A stretch of DNA of 64,000 bases from Shewanella sp. GD04112 (GCF_029835735.1 NZ_JAOEAL010000001.1:2108001-2172000), one strand, 5' to 3'; counted from the stretch's first letter, positions 1-9,325 are shown. Notes: generated from the sequence alone by a model not told the origin. Program-made: numbers and translations.

Positions 1-9
1 AGCGGCAGA

Positions 10-1236
10 GTGCTAAATCGGGTGTGGTTAGTGTTTTTTCTCACATCGCTGCTGGCGATGGCGGTACAGCTTTTCAATGGGCATATAGAGGTGCTTGCCA
101 ACGCGGTAGAGGCCATGTTTGCCAGCGCTAAACTCGCCGCTGAAATCGCCTTAGGCTTAGTGGGCGTTTTGTCCCTGTGGATGGGATTAATGCGAATTGG
201 TGAAAAGGCAGGCGTTGTTGGGGCGATTGCCTTTGTGTTTGAGCCGCTGCTGCGCCGCTTAATGCCCGAAGTGCCCAAGGGGCACCCCGCATTTGGCAGT
301 ATGACGATGAACTTAACGGCCAACGTGTTTGGACTTGATAATGCCGCCACGCCATTGGGGCTTAAGGCAATGCAGGATTTGCAGAGTCTAAATCCGGTCA
401 AAACCGTCGCAACCAATGCACAAATTCTATTTTTAGTGCTCAATACCTCCTCGGTGACCTTAGTTCCTGTCACTGTGTTTTTGTACCGTGCCCAACAGGG
501 CGCCGCCGCACCTGCGGACATTTTTTTACCCATTCTGCTCGCCACGTCTGCCTCAACCTTAGCGGGGCTTCTGATCGTCGCTGTTGTGCAGCGGCTTTCA
601 CTGCTCAATGCCGTGGTGCTCGGATATGGCGCAGTGCTGCTGTCAGCATTAGTCGCCAGTGGTTTTTATTTGATGACCTTAACCGCAGACGCCATTGGCA
701 CAGTGTCGACCGCCTTGGGCAACGGGGTATTGCTACTGTTAGTCTTCAGTTTTGTGCTGGTGGCTGGCGTGCGAAAAGTGGCGATTTATGATGAGTTTAT
801 CGAAGGCGCCAAGGCGGGGTTTAACCAATCGATTCAACTGATCCCGTATCTTCTAGCCATGCTGCTGGCGATTGGCTTACTCAGGGCGTCGGGCGCCTTG
901 GATTACCTGCTGCAACTGATTGCCAGTGGCGTGAGTCTTTTCGGGTTTGATACTCGTTTTGTCGATGCAATGCCAACCGCATTAATGAAGCCTTTTAGCG
1001 GTTCGGGCGCGCGGGCTATGATGCTCGAAACCATGGCGCACCATGGTGTGGACTCCTTTGCGGGGCGCTTGGCGGCGATTTTCCAAGGGAGTACTGAAAC
1101 AACTTTCTATGTGCTGGCAGTTTACTTTGGCTCTGTTGGGATCCGTCACGGGCGTCATGCGCTCGCCTGTGGTTTAACGGCCGATTTTGCAGGGATCTGC
1201 GCCGCGATTGCGGTCTGTTATTGGTTCTATGGCTAA
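10..1236 (+). CDS. Nucleoside-recognition/Gate-domain membrane protein (SpmA-SpmB fusion type)
   Basis: This is a polytopic inner-membrane protein of 408 aa, about the length of SpmA plus SpmB joined. Residues about 50-160 carry SpmA-like features (MNLTANVFGLDNAATP, then NTSSVTLVP). The C-terminal part has the SpmB signature (FSGSGARAMM, then FQGSTETTFYVLAVYFGSVG). In Bacillus these proteins act in spore maturation. In non-sporulating proteobacteria the family is annotated as nucleoside-recognition or Gate-domain proteins whose transported substrate is not settled. The GTG start at position 10 lies so close to the window edge that its ribosome site cannot be judged, and a slightly longer protein is possible. 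The gene converges on letB across a strong hairpin. Confidence 0.75.
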   Translation: MLNRVWLVFFLTSLLAMAVQLFNGHIEVLANAVEAMFASAKLAAEIALGLVGVLSLWMGLMRIGEKAGVVGAIAFVFEPLLRRLMPEVPKGHPAFGSMTMNLTANVFGLDNAATPLGLKAMQDLQSLNPVKTVATNAQILFLVLNTSSVTLVPVTVFLYRAQQGAAAPADIFLPILLATSASTLAGLLIVAVVQRLSLLNAVVLGYGAVLLSALVASGFYLMTLTADAIGTVSTALGNGVLLLLVFSFVLVAGVRKVAIYDEFIEGAKAGFNQSIQLIPYLLAMLLAIGLLRASGALDYLLQLIASGVSLFGFDTRFVDAMPTALMKPFSGSGARAMMLETMAHHGVDSFAGRLAAIFQGSTETTFYVLAVYFGSVGIRHGRHALACGLTADFAGICAAIAVCYWFYG

Positions 1237-1294
1237 GGATGAGATGGCGAAAGGGTGATTGATAGCGATGCAAACAGTCGCTTTTAGCAGGTAA

Positions 1295-1331
1295 AATCAG
1301 GCGCATTAGATCCGCTCTAATGCGCCTGATT
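1295..1331. terminator. Perfect 16-bp hairpin between convergent genes
   Basis: Arms 1295-1310 and 1316-1331 are perfectly complementary with a 5-nt loop. The hairpin lies between the ends of the upstream membrane-protein gene and letB, so it could terminate both. A T4 run follows it when read on the minus strand, and a weaker ATTATT follows on the plus strand. Confidence 0.7.
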
Positions 1332-1414
1332 ATTAAATGATACCGAGTGCTTTTACCTTGTTATCTTGCTGGTAAAGAGCATCGGCGTAGCAGTGCCTCG
1401 CTTCAGGGCTTTAG

Positions 1415-4051
1415 CTACTGGGCTGGAGCCCATTCCTGCCATTCGCTCTGGGCTTTGTGTTGCAACGGGATCACAGTGCCTTGGTTTAAGCGATTACCTG
1501 CTTGCGTCGTTTCCTTAGTCGCGACATTAATCCCGCCCGCTAATAGGGTTTCGAGCGAACCGGCTTCAATTTGTGCACCAGAGAAAATTCCCACATCGAC
1601 TTTGATGCCCGAAGCGTCCCAGAACTGGCTGCTCTGATTCACTAAGTGACTGTACTGCGGCTCAATATGTGCTTGCATTAGCACGCTGTTGCCTTGAGAC
1701 GACAGGCTATAACCATCGATTTGGCCGACTTTAATGCCACGGAAGAAGATGGGCGTGCCGACTTTCATCGAGCCAAGGTTGCTATCTTCTAAGGTAAACT
1801 TAAGCGCATCTTCGGCCACGTTGGCATAGCTGCTCTCAACCAATTTAGCCTGGAATTGACTCGCCTTTTGGTTGCTCTTACCCGGTAACACACCAATATA
1901 AGGCCCAGTGATTAAGGTTTCTGGCGATTTGATCCCCGCTAAGGAGATTTGCGCATCAACCATATGATACTCAGTATCACTGCGGCTGAAGTGCTCGGCA
2001 TAGTCGCCGTAAAGATAGGCGGTGGCCGTGAGAGTGGCTAAGTCGGCATTGAGCTTCACTTGTGTCACTTCACCCACCTGATGGCCTTGGTAACGAATGG
2101 CGGCTTTGGCTGCCAATTTCGCTGAGGCGGGTAAGGTGAGTTTGATGGCTTGAGCCTGCGCTAAGGCGAGCTGTTTGCTTTCGTATAGTTTAAGTGTCGC
2201 ATTAGGCTCAGTCGTTGAACTATCTAACAAACCTAAGCTGATGCTGCCTTTTAACGCGCCCTGGAGTGGCGCGACGGCGACATCAATACCCGCAAGACTG
2301 GCGCTGACATCCACGGCACTATTACGCCAAAACACTTTAGGTTTTTGCACTAAGGGTTGGAACTGCTTATCGATAGCGATTTTAATCGCAAAGTCTTCGG
2401 TTTTGCTCTGCCAGTTGACTGACTCCACACTGCCGATTTGCATTTTTTTATAGTAAATCGGTGAGCCTTGGCTGACATCGGCGCCATCTACGCTGGTAAG
2501 GGTAAAGTACAGACGTTGCTGCCGAGCAAAAAACTGTTTTGCTTCATCCATTGAGCTAAAGAGTGACAGGCGAGTATTTGCCGCAAGCGGTGTGTCGCTG
2601 ATTCCTGGGATAAGACTCACGGCCCCTTTGGTGAGGGTCGCCATATCGCGGGTTTTCACCGACACCCCATCGAGTGAGGCATCGATACTCAGCGCCGACT
2701 CGGGGATAAAATAGCTGTCACTGCGAACTAAGCTGGCAAACTCAGGCTGCAGCTCGAGTTGATATTCAACGGCCGACAGATCTTTGGTTAATTTCACCGC
2801 CAGCACCTGACCGATAGGCAGCTGCTTGTAACGCACTTCCGCACCTGCGGTGAGGCCCATGTTTTCAGTTGAGGTGATAGTAAGCTGACGTTTTTTGGCC
2901 TTCAATAGATCGGGCGCCGATTCTTCCAGGGCAAAACTGCTTGGCAGCGCCGTATTGGCATTGGTGCCGGGTAAGAAATTAATCACGCTTCCCGTGAGTA
3001 AACGCTCGGGGTTTTTGATCCCAGAGAGCGAAATATCCGCGCCTTCAAGCCAAAACAGTCCGTCACTGGTTAACAGGTTGGCGTATTCAGGCTCAAATTT
3101 TGCCACCGCAGTCACGCCGGTTGCGGTGAGTTGTTTGCTCTGCAGAGTACCAATGGTGATGCCGCGATACACAATGCGAGTGCCTTTATCAATCGCGTTG
3201 CCATCGTTCATGGTCAGGCTCACTTCAATTCCACCAAGGGCGCTGGTTTCGGAATCATAGAGGGCAAAACTGTCACCATTTTGTGCCGCAGGTGCTTTAT
3301 CATCAGAGCTGAAACTCACGCCGCCCGCCAGAATGGAAGCCAAGCTCTCAGTGTTGACTTTAATACCCGCTAAACTGGCGTCGACTTTCACGCCGGAAAC
3401 GTTCCAAAAGTGAGAGTTTTTCTTCACTAAACGCGCATATTGCTCTTGGATAAAGGCGCTGATAATGACTCTGGCGTTGCCGTCTAAACGATAGCTGACC
3501 ACGCTGCCGACAGGGATCTGACGAAAGAACACTGGTGAACCCACGTCTAACGAGCCGAGTTTATCGGCCGTCAGTTCAATCATTACCCCTTCTGAGCCCA
3601 CCTGCATCGGTGGTGGTTGACGCTCAGCCTCAAAGAAGGTGGCGGCATTGCCTTTACCGGGTTGAATCGCGATATAGTTACCCGAAAACAGCGCATCTAA
3701 GCCTTCAACACCCGTGATGCTCGCTTTTGGGGTGACTAACCAAAAGAGGGTTTCTTTATTTAAGAAAGGCTTAGCGCGATAGTCCATCATGACTTTGACG
3801 TTTACGCCTTTAAGATCTTCATCGATACCAATGTCCTTTACCTTACCGACAGTAAGACCTTGGTATTTGACTAAGGTTTTGCCCACATCGATCCCCGTGG
3901 CGCTGGGGAAGTGGATCTGAATTTCAATGCCCGATTCTTTGATGCTCTTAATGCCCAGCCATGCGCCGAGTGCGAGCGCCACAATCGGGAGCAGCCAAAT
4001 CGGCGAAAAGAGTTTTTTCTTCACAACTTTTGGCGATTCAATTTGTGTCAT
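1415..4051 (-). CDS. letB: LetB-type MCE protein with seven MCE (MlaD) domains
   Basis: The 878-aa length matches E. coli LetB/YebT (877 aa), which forms a stacked-ring tunnel carrying lipids between inner and outer membranes. A single N-terminal membrane anchor (residues about 16-35) is followed by seven repeated MCE domains. Each opens with a short beta segment and a G-x-x-V-x-Y/F-x-x-I/L-x-V/I-G-x-V signature, seen for example as YQGLTVGKV, FRQIPVGSV, YRGITIGTL, YKQLPIGQV, YKKMQIGSV, YQGHQVGEV and FRGIKVGQI. PqiB, with three domains and about 546 aa, is ruled out by length and repeat count. The start overlaps the end of the upstream letA half-gene by 14 nt, which points to translational coupling in one operon. 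Confidence 0.92.
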   Translation of the reverse strand: MTQIESPKVVKKKLFSPIWLLPIVALALGAWLGIKSIKESGIEIQIHFPSATGIDVGKTLVKYQGLTVGKVKDIGIDEDLKGVNVKVMMDYRAKPFLNKETLFWLVTPKASITGVEGLDALFSGNYIAIQPGKGNAATFFEAERQPPPMQVGSEGVMIELTADKLGSLDVGSPVFFRQIPVGSVVSYRLDGNARVIISAFIQEQYARLVKKNSHFWNVSGVKVDASLAGIKVNTESLASILAGGVSFSSDDKAPAAQNGDSFALYDSETSALGGIEVSLTMNDGNAIDKGTRIVYRGITIGTLQSKQLTATGVTAVAKFEPEYANLLTSDGLFWLEGADISLSGIKNPERLLTGSVINFLPGTNANTALPSSFALEESAPDLLKAKKRQLTITSTENMGLTAGAEVRYKQLPIGQVLAVKLTKDLSAVEYQLELQPEFASLVRSDSYFIPESALSIDASLDGVSVKTRDMATLTKGAVSLIPGISDTPLAANTRLSLFSSMDEAKQFFARQQRLYFTLTSVDGADVSQGSPIYYKKMQIGSVESVNWQSKTEDFAIKIAIDKQFQPLVQKPKVFWRNSAVDVSASLAGIDVAVAPLQGALKGSISLGLLDSSTTEPNATLKLYESKQLALAQAQAIKLTLPASAKLAAKAAIRYQGHQVGEVTQVKLNADLATLTATAYLYGDYAEHFSRSDTEYHMVDAQISLAGIKSPETLITGPYIGVLPGKSNQKASQFQAKLVESSYANVAEDALKFTLEDSNLGSMKVGTPIFFRGIKVGQIDGYSLSSQGNSVLMQAHIEPQYSHLVNQSSQFWDASGIKVDVGIFSGAQIEAGSLETLLAGGINVATKETTQAGNRLNQGTVIPLQHKAQSEWQEWAPAQ

Positions 4052-4655
4052 CTTGAGGTTCCAATCGATCCCAGAGTAAACGAGTGTCTAAAACTTTTGC
4101 GGCAAGTTGAGTCAGTAAAATCACCAATGCAAACGCCGTGGCCGCAGGTGCAGGCTTTGCATCGAGTAATTGCCCCATATTGACGAGGGCAACCGTCAAG
4201 GAGATCACAAACAAATCGAGCATTGACCAACGGCCAATCCACTCAATCACATGAAATCCCACCATGAGTTTCTTTTTCGAAATCGGCAGATTAAAACTGA
4301 TGGCACAGAGGTAAGTGGCCAAACCGATAATTTTCACCCAAGGCACTAAAATACTGGCAATAAACACAATAATGGCGATGGGCAACATATCCGAATGCAC
4401 TAAATGGATAATCCCCGAAAAAATCGTATCGTGGCGCACTTGCCCCTGATTGGTGAGCATTGTAATAGGGTAGAGGTTGGCGGGAACCAACAAAATGGCG
4501 GCGGTGATCAGCAGCGCCCAACTTTTTTGTAAGCTGCTGTGATCACGGACATGGAGCTCGGCCTCGCAGCGACTGCAGTGGCTATTGTCACTGCTATTGA
4601 GCTGCCGGCACACCCTGCACAGGCACAGGCCTAAGTCTTTTCCCTGTTGCTGCAT
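4038..4655 (-). CDS. LetA/PqiA-type membrane protein, second half
   Basis: This 205-aa protein corresponds to the C-terminal half of E. coli LetA (YebS, 427 aa). It has a zinc-ribbon (CRVC, then CSRC, at residues about 14-35) followed by four predicted membrane segments with the PqiA motif VPANLYPI. LetA proteins sit in the inner membrane and are thought to feed lipid into the LetB tunnel. The ATG at 4655 is preferred because AGGAG lies about 10 nt upstream and it begins 1 nt after the stop of the first half-gene. An open frame also extends further upstream (to 4709), but that would overlap the neighbour. The two halves are in different frames, so this is a true split, not a read-through. Confidence 0.87.
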   Translation of the reverse strand: MQQQGKDLGLCLCRVCRQLNSSDNSHCSRCEAELHVRDHSSLQKSWALLITAAILLVPANLYPITMLTNQGQVRHDTIFSGIIHLVHSDMLPIAIIVFIASILVPWVKIIGLATYLCAISFNLPISKKKLMVGFHVIEWIGRWSMLDLFVISLTVALVNMGQLLDAKPAPAATAFALVILLTQLAAKVLDTRLLWDRLEPQDDTN

Positions 4656-4656
4656 C

Positions 4657-5292
4657 TTAGTGTCGCTCCTGCATGAGAAGACTCCACATATGCTCAATAT
4701 CGTATTCACGCTGTAAAAACAGGGTGACTAAAAAAAGCATGGTGAAGCAGAAGGTGCCCATACCGAAGTAAATATCCGAGAAATCAGATAACTGAAATGA
4801 TGACACCAAAAAGCTAATCACATAAATCTCCAGCATGGTGAGCTGGGATAGCAGCCCTTGCAGCTTTAACAACTGTTTGAGGCTGCGGCGCCAAAACGGA
4901 CTGCCCAGTCCCCATTTGACGATCAAAATCTGACTAAGGATCGACAGGATCAATAACCCCGGGCCAATCACGGCGGCGGCGAGCACGGCTAATCCCACGA
5001 CCCAATAACCTTGGTCGAACACCGCAAAGGCGCCCTGAAACACTGTAGTGGTGCGAATGCTACCCAAAAAGTGGATTTCGAGCACCGGGAAAAAATTGGC
5101 GGGGAAATAGAACACCAGCGCGGTAATACACAGCGCTAACATGCCGTTTACCGAGCAGTATGGTGTGTCATAAAGTGCGGTGCTGCAGCGCGGGCATAAC
5201 GCCCTAACACCCGTAGGTAAGGCGCGCTTTCGAACGGCTAAGTCGCAGGAACGACAGAGGATTACAGAGTTTTCTGCTGTATTTTCATGCAT
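4657..5292 (-). CDS. LetA/PqiA-type membrane protein, first half
   Basis: This 211-aa inner-membrane protein matches the N-terminal half of LetA. It has an N-terminal zinc-ribbon (CRSC at about residue 13 and CPRC at about 33), then four hydrophobic segments, and the conserved FYFPANFFPV and LTMLEIYVISFLVS stretches. It is the first gene of a three-gene minus-strand operon with the second LetA half and LetB. In E. coli both PqiA domains are fused in one chain, while here they are separate polypeptides that probably assemble together. The gene is divergent from yebG across a 205-bp gap. Confidence 0.87.
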   Translation of the reverse strand: MHENTAENSVILCRSCDLAVRKRALPTGVRALCPRCSTALYDTPYCSVNGMLALCITALVFYFPANFFPVLEIHFLGSIRTTTVFQGAFAVFDQGYWVVGLAVLAAAVIGPGLLILSILSQILIVKWGLGSPFWRRSLKQLLKLQGLLSQLTMLEIYVISFLVSSFQLSDFSDIYFGMGTFCFTMLFLVTLFLQREYDIEHMWSLLMQERH

Positions 5293-5468
5293 ATAAAAAT
5301 ATTAAATTAGCCCCAAAGCCATTGAGAGAGCAAATAATCCGCAATAAAACCATATTACAGGGTGAGATAGCACATTGCTTGACCCATCTCGACAACGAAA
5401 AGCGTACTCATAGTACCAGAATAATCAGAACACTTGCATCACTAGTTCACTTTATGTCATCCTGATTA

Positions 5469-5484
5469 CTGTATATAAAAACAG
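5469..5484 (+). promoter_or_regulatory. LexA (SOS) box upstream of yebG
   Basis: The sequence CTGTATATAAAAACAG fits the CTGT-N8-ACAG LexA operator, with the AT-rich centre typical of strong boxes. It ends 13 nt before the yebG start codon. E. coli yebG is a known LexA-regulated gene, so SOS control here is well supported. Confidence 0.9.
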
Positions 5485-5497
5485 TGCGAGGGCAGTC

Positions 5498-5797
5498 ATG
5501 GCAGTTATTACACAGTTTGTCGTGGTAAGAGAAGGGGTGGAGAAGATGACATTTACATCGAAAAAGGAGGCTGACGCCTACGATAAGATGCTCGACATCG
5601 CCGATAACCTCATTCCATTTATTCAAAAAGCGCAGCTCGGAATTGATGAAACCGTGAGCGAACAGCTCGCATTCTATTTTGCTAACAATAAAGATGAGCT
5701 GACAAACTTGCTTAAAGGCGTGGTTCAAGTTAATAGTACGCCATCAAAACAAAATGTAGCGAAAAAAGCGCCTAAGAAGGACGACGCTGCCGAATAA
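5498..5797 (+). CDS. yebG: YebG family DNA damage-inducible protein
   Basis: This small protein of 99 aa begins MAVITQFVVVREG and carries the family's TFTSKKEADAYDKMLDIAD stretch near residues 19-37. E. coli YebG is induced by DNA damage through LexA, and its molecular role is not well defined. A near-ideal LexA box lies just upstream. The C-terminal tail is lysine-rich (KKAPKKDD). msrC starts 15 nt after the stop, so both genes are probably on one SOS-responsive transcript. Confidence 0.93.
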   Translation: MAVITQFVVVREGVEKMTFTSKKEADAYDKMLDIADNLIPFIQKAQLGIDETVSEQLAFYFANNKDELTNLLKGVVQVNSTPSKQNVAKKAPKKDDAAE

Positions 5798-5812
5798 TTT
5801 TTTAGGAAGTCT

Positions 5813-6271
5813 ATGAAACCGCAATTTTATGAGTCACTGAATCGTCAAGCGCTGGCCTTACTCGAGGGCGAGGATGATTTAGTGGCTGCCATGGCTAACT
5901 TTTCTGCTTTGCTAAACGATAACCTAACCGAACTGAACTGGGTGGGGTTTTACGTGATGCGTGGCGAACAGCTGGTGTTGGGTCCTTTCCAAGGTAAAGT
6001 GGCCTGTACCCGTATTCCAATGGGTAAGGGCGTGTGCGGTACCGCCGCGCAAACCAATCAGACGCAGCGCGTCGCCGATGTGCATCAATTTGATGGTCAT
6101 ATCGCCTGCGATTCAGCCAGTAATTCTGAAATTGTTATCCCAGTGCGCGCCGATGGTAAGGTTGTGGCCGTGCTGGATATCGATAGTCCTATTTTTGACC
6201 GCTTCGATGAAGAAGACCAAAAGGGCTTGGAATTATTGGTAAAAAGCTTCGAAAACTGCCTATTTGCTTAA
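5813..6271 (+). CDS. msrC: Free methionine-(R)-sulfoxide reductase (GAF domain)
   Basis: This single GAF-domain protein of 152 aa resembles E. coli MsrC/YebR, which reduces free methionine-R-sulfoxide in the cytoplasm. Three cysteines are present at residues 65, 75 and 99 (ACTRIPMGKGVCGTAA and HIACDSAS), matching the catalytic and resolving cysteine set of the family. The start is supported by an AGGAAG ribosome site. The gene follows yebG by 15 nt and precedes proQ, close to the E. coli order. Cotranscription with yebG would bring this oxidative-repair enzyme under LexA control, which is an inference from spacing only. Confidence 0.9.
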   Translation: MKPQFYESLNRQALALLEGEDDLVAAMANFSALLNDNLTELNWVGFYVMRGEQLVLGPFQGKVACTRIPMGKGVCGTAAQTNQTQRVADVHQFDGHIACDSASNSEIVIPVRADGKVVAVLDIDSPIFDRFDEEDQKGLELLVKSFENCLFA

Positions 6272-6343
6272 TTTGCGTACAATAACGCATAATTCATAGT
6301 CGCAATCGGTGGCGTGCGCCTTATAATAGCGCATGCACTGATA

Positions 6344-6375
6344 AGGCTTATTTTGAGCACAGCCGAAATAAGCCT
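6344..6375. terminator. Perfect 10-bp inverted repeat after msrC
   Basis: Arms 6344-6353 and 6366-6375 (AGGCTTATTT and its complement) flank a 12-nt loop in the 278-bp gap between msrC and proQ. No clear T tract follows, so it could be a weak terminator or an RNA 3'-end stem. The rest of the gap is AT-rich and probably carries the proQ promoter. Confidence 0.4.
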
Positions 6376-6549
6376 GATAGGTTCAGCCGTGAAAAATTGT
6401 TAACTTATATTTTTTAACTTTAGTTAACTCGGCGAGAATGCTAATTTGTACTTTGGCTCATATGTGAGCTTAACCAAGATAAACGACTCGTAAGAAGCTG
6501 ATTTTTATCACCTCGGATTCGATGTCCCTTTTTAACTGTGGAAGTAATG

Positions 6550-7191
6550 ATGGAATCAACAGATAAGTTGACCGACACCAACGCAATTTTGGCGTATTTG
6601 TATGAAACATTTCCTTTGTGCTTTATTGCTGAAGGTGAAACTAAGCCATTAAAAATCGGATTGTTTCAAGATTTGGCTGAAAGGTTGGCTGATGATTCTA
6701 AAGTCAGTAAAACTCAACTGCGAGTTGCCTTAAGACGCTACACCAGCAGCTGGCGCTACCTGAAATCGGTAAAAGCCGGTGCACAGCGTGTGGATCTTGA
6801 TGGTCAGCCATGCGGTGAGTTAGAGCAAGAGCATATCGATCATGCTCAAGCGATGTTGAAAGAAAGCCAAGATAAAGCAAAAGCTAAGCGTGCAGCTCAA
6901 GCGCCAAAAACGGCGCCTGCGGGTAAAGCCCCTGCGAAGAAAGCCCCTAAGAAAGTTGCCGTGCCAGCACGTAAGACTGAGCGCCCAGCAAAAGCAGCAC
7001 CTAAGGCAGAGCCTGCTGTAAACTTAGTTCAAGCGCAATTGACCGATTTAGCGAAGAAGCAACGTGTCAATGTTAAGTTAGGGATGACGCCAGTAGCCGG
7101 CGTGATCACCGACATTAACAAAGAGGACATTCATGTTCAGCTAGATAGCGGCTTAACGGTAAAAGTGAAAGCGGAACATATCCTGCTGTAA
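6550..7191 (+). CDS. proQ: RNA chaperone ProQ
   Basis: This 213-aa FinO/ProQ-family protein binds structured small RNAs and mRNA 3' ends. The FinO domain covers about residues 5-115 (NAILAYLYETFPLCF, then RRYTSSWRYL). A long Lys/Ala/Pro-rich linker follows (about 115-160), and then a Tudor-like C-terminal domain (VKLGMTPVAGVITDI, then VQLDSGLTVKVKAEHI). The ATG at 6550 is chosen because GGAAG sits 5 nt upstream and the product then begins MESTDKLTD. A second ATG lies directly before it, and an in-frame GTG at 6538 is also possible. prc follows after 28 nt, as in E. coli, where Prc function is linked to the proQ neighbourhood. Confidence 0.93.
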   Translation: MESTDKLTDTNAILAYLYETFPLCFIAEGETKPLKIGLFQDLAERLADDSKVSKTQLRVALRRYTSSWRYLKSVKAGAQRVDLDGQPCGELEQEHIDHAQAMLKESQDKAKAKRAAQAPKTAPAGKAPAKKAPKKVAVPARKTERPAKAAPKAEPAVNLVQAQLTDLAKKQRVNVKLGMTPVAGVITDINKEDIHVQLDSGLTVKVKAEHILL

Positions 7192-7219
7192 TCATTTAAT
7201 CAAACGGAGTAACTTGTTG

Positions 7220-9271
7220 ATGCGAAAACTCACTTTGGCTACATCCATTGCCACTGTTTTTGTCGGATTCTCGGCTTGGGCTGTCCCCCCTACGATTCAA
7301 ATCAGCGAGTTACCCACTCTCAAGCAGGAAGCGCAGCATAAAGTGGCGAGTAAGCGAGTGACGGATTTATACACTCGTTCCCACTATCATAGATTTGCAT
7401 TAGATGATGCGTTTTCTGCTCAGATTTTTGACCGCTACCTGCAACAACTCGACTACCGTCGTAATGTGCTGACGCAAGCCGATGTCGACAGCTTCAAACC
7501 TTACGTTAATCAGTTTGACGATATGCTGAGCTCGGGTGAACTCGAGCCTGCTTATAAGATGTTTGATTTGGTTCAGAAACGTCGCTACGAAGGTTTTGTG
7601 TACGCACTCTCTCTGCTCGACAAAGAGATGGACTTCACCGTTCCGGGTGATGCCTACGAATACGATAGAGAAGATGTTGCTTGGCCAAAAGATCAAGCCG
7701 AGATCAACGAATTATGGCGTCAACGTGTTAAATACGATGCGCTGAATCTGAAACTCACTGGCAAGAAATGGCCTGAAATCGTTGATATTCTGCAAAAACG
7801 TTATAACAACGCCATCAAGCGTCTGACTCAGACCAATAGCGAAGATGTGTTCCAAGCGGTGATGAATGCGTTCTCCCGTAGCATCGAGCCACATACTAGC
7901 TATTTATCGCCCCGTAATGCTGAACGTTTCCAAATGGAAATGAACTTAAGCCTCGAGGGGATTGGTGCGCAGTTACAGCTTGAAGACGATTACACTGTCA
8001 TCAAGAGTTTGATTGCAGGCGGTCCTGCGGCCAGCAGTGAAAAACTGTCGCCTGAAGATAAGATCGTCGGCGTCGGCCAAGAAGGCGGTGAGATTGTTGA
8101 TGTGATCGGCTGGCGATTAGACGATGTGGTCGATCTGATCAAAGGGCCTAAGGGCAGTAAAGTCGTATTACAGATTTTACCTAAGAAGGGCGGCTCTAAC
8201 GCTAAACCGTTTAATCTAACCTTAGTGCGCGACAAAATCCGTTTAGAAGACCGTGCCGCGACCTCAAAGATCATCGAGCCAAAAGACGGTGAATACGCCA
8301 ACCGTAAAGTGGGTGTGATTCAAATCCCTGGTTTCTATATGAACTTATCCCAGGACGTCGAAAAAGAATTGGTGAAGTTAAACGAAGCCAAGGTTGAAGG
8401 TGTCGTCATCGACTTACGTGGTAATGGCGGCGGTGCGTTGACCGAAGCCGTGTTACTGACGGGACTCTTTATCGATATGGGCCCAGTGGTGCAAGTGCGT
8501 GACGCCGATGGTCGAGTGTCTGCCCACCGTGATAACGATGGCAAGACGACCTACGCTGGTCCGTTAACCATTATGGTTGACCGTTACAGTGCATCAGCTT
8601 CGGAAATTTTTGCCGCTGCGTTGCAAGATTACGACCGTGCGCTGATTGTTGGTGAGTCAAGCTTTGGTAAAGGCACTGTGCAGCAGCATAAGAGCCTTGG
8701 TCGAATCTACGATATGTACGAGAAGCCGATTGGCCACGTGCAGTACACGATTCAAAAGTTCTACCGTATCAACGGTGGCAGCACTCAGCTCAAAGGCGTA
8801 ACCCCTAACATTGCTTACCCAAGTGCGTTAGAGCCGGGTGAATACGGTGAAGCGGAAGAGAAGAATGCTTTACCTTGGGACAAAGTGCCAATGGCGCAAT
8901 ACGGCACCCTAAACGACATCACCCCTGAGTTGGTGGCGAGTTTAGATAAAAAGCACCTTGCCCGTATTCAGAACAATGTTGAGTTTAACTATATCAATCA
9001 AGATATTGCCGACTTTAAAAAGCATCATAAAGAGAAAACTGTCTCCTTAGTTGAAAGTGAGCGCATTGCCTCGCGTGAAGCCGATGAGAAGAAAGTACTC
9101 GATAGAACCAACGAGCGTCGTGTTGCCCATGGTTTAGCCGCGGTTAAATCGATGGAAGACATTAAAGACAAAGACGACATTGAAGCACCGGATGCCTTCT
9201 TAGACGAAACGGCCTATATCACCTTAGATATGGCGGATGCAAAAAAGCTGGCTAACGCTGGCACTAAATAG
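7220..9271 (+). CDS. prc: Tail-specific periplasmic protease Prc
   Basis: This carboxyl-terminal processing protease of 683 aa compares with 682 aa in E. coli. It has a Sec signal peptide (MRKLTLATSIATVFVGFSAWA), an N-terminal domain, a PDZ domain (about residues 240-330), and an S41 protease core. The Ser-Lys dyad is visible as Ser459 (in YSASASEIF) and Lys484 (in SFGKGTVQ), 25 residues apart as in E. coli. It trims tails of periplasmic substrates such as penicillin-binding protein 3 and murein hydrolases. The ATG at 7220 is preferred over two in-frame TTG codons just upstream, because GGAG lies at 7206-7209. Confidence 0.95.
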   Translation: MRKLTLATSIATVFVGFSAWAVPPTIQISELPTLKQEAQHKVASKRVTDLYTRSHYHRFALDDAFSAQIFDRYLQQLDYRRNVLTQADVDSFKPYVNQFDDMLSSGELEPAYKMFDLVQKRRYEGFVYALSLLDKEMDFTVPGDAYEYDREDVAWPKDQAEINELWRQRVKYDALNLKLTGKKWPEIVDILQKRYNNAIKRLTQTNSEDVFQAVMNAFSRSIEPHTSYLSPRNAERFQMEMNLSLEGIGAQLQLEDDYTVIKSLIAGGPAASSEKLSPEDKIVGVGQEGGEIVDVIGWRLDDVVDLIKGPKGSKVVLQILPKKGGSNAKPFNLTLVRDKIRLEDRAATSKIIEPKDGEYANRKVGVIQIPGFYMNLSQDVEKELVKLNEAKVEGVVIDLRGNGGGALTEAVLLTGLFIDMGPVVQVRDADGRVSAHRDNDGKTTYAGPLTIMVDRYSASASEIFAAALQDYDRALIVGESSFGKGTVQQHKSLGRIYDMYEKPIGHVQYTIQKFYRINGGSTQLKGVTPNIAYPSALEPGEYGEAEEKNALPWDKVPMAQYGTLNDITPELVASLDKKHLARIQNNVEFNYINQDIADFKKHHKEKTVSLVESERIASREADEKKVLDRTNERRVAHGLAAVKSMEDIKDKDDIEAPDAFLDETAYITLDMADAKKLANAGTK

Positions 9272-9300
9272 GCGGTTATTGCGCCTGTTTACCGTATCTT

Positions 9301-9325
9301 AAAACGCGCTTATGGCGCGTTTTTC
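9301..9325 (+). terminator. Rho-independent terminator of prc
   Basis: Arms 9301-9309 and 9315-9323 (AAAACGCGC and its complement) enclose a 5-nt loop and run into a T-rich tail. It lies 30 bp after the prc stop and before pepN. Confidence 0.85.
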
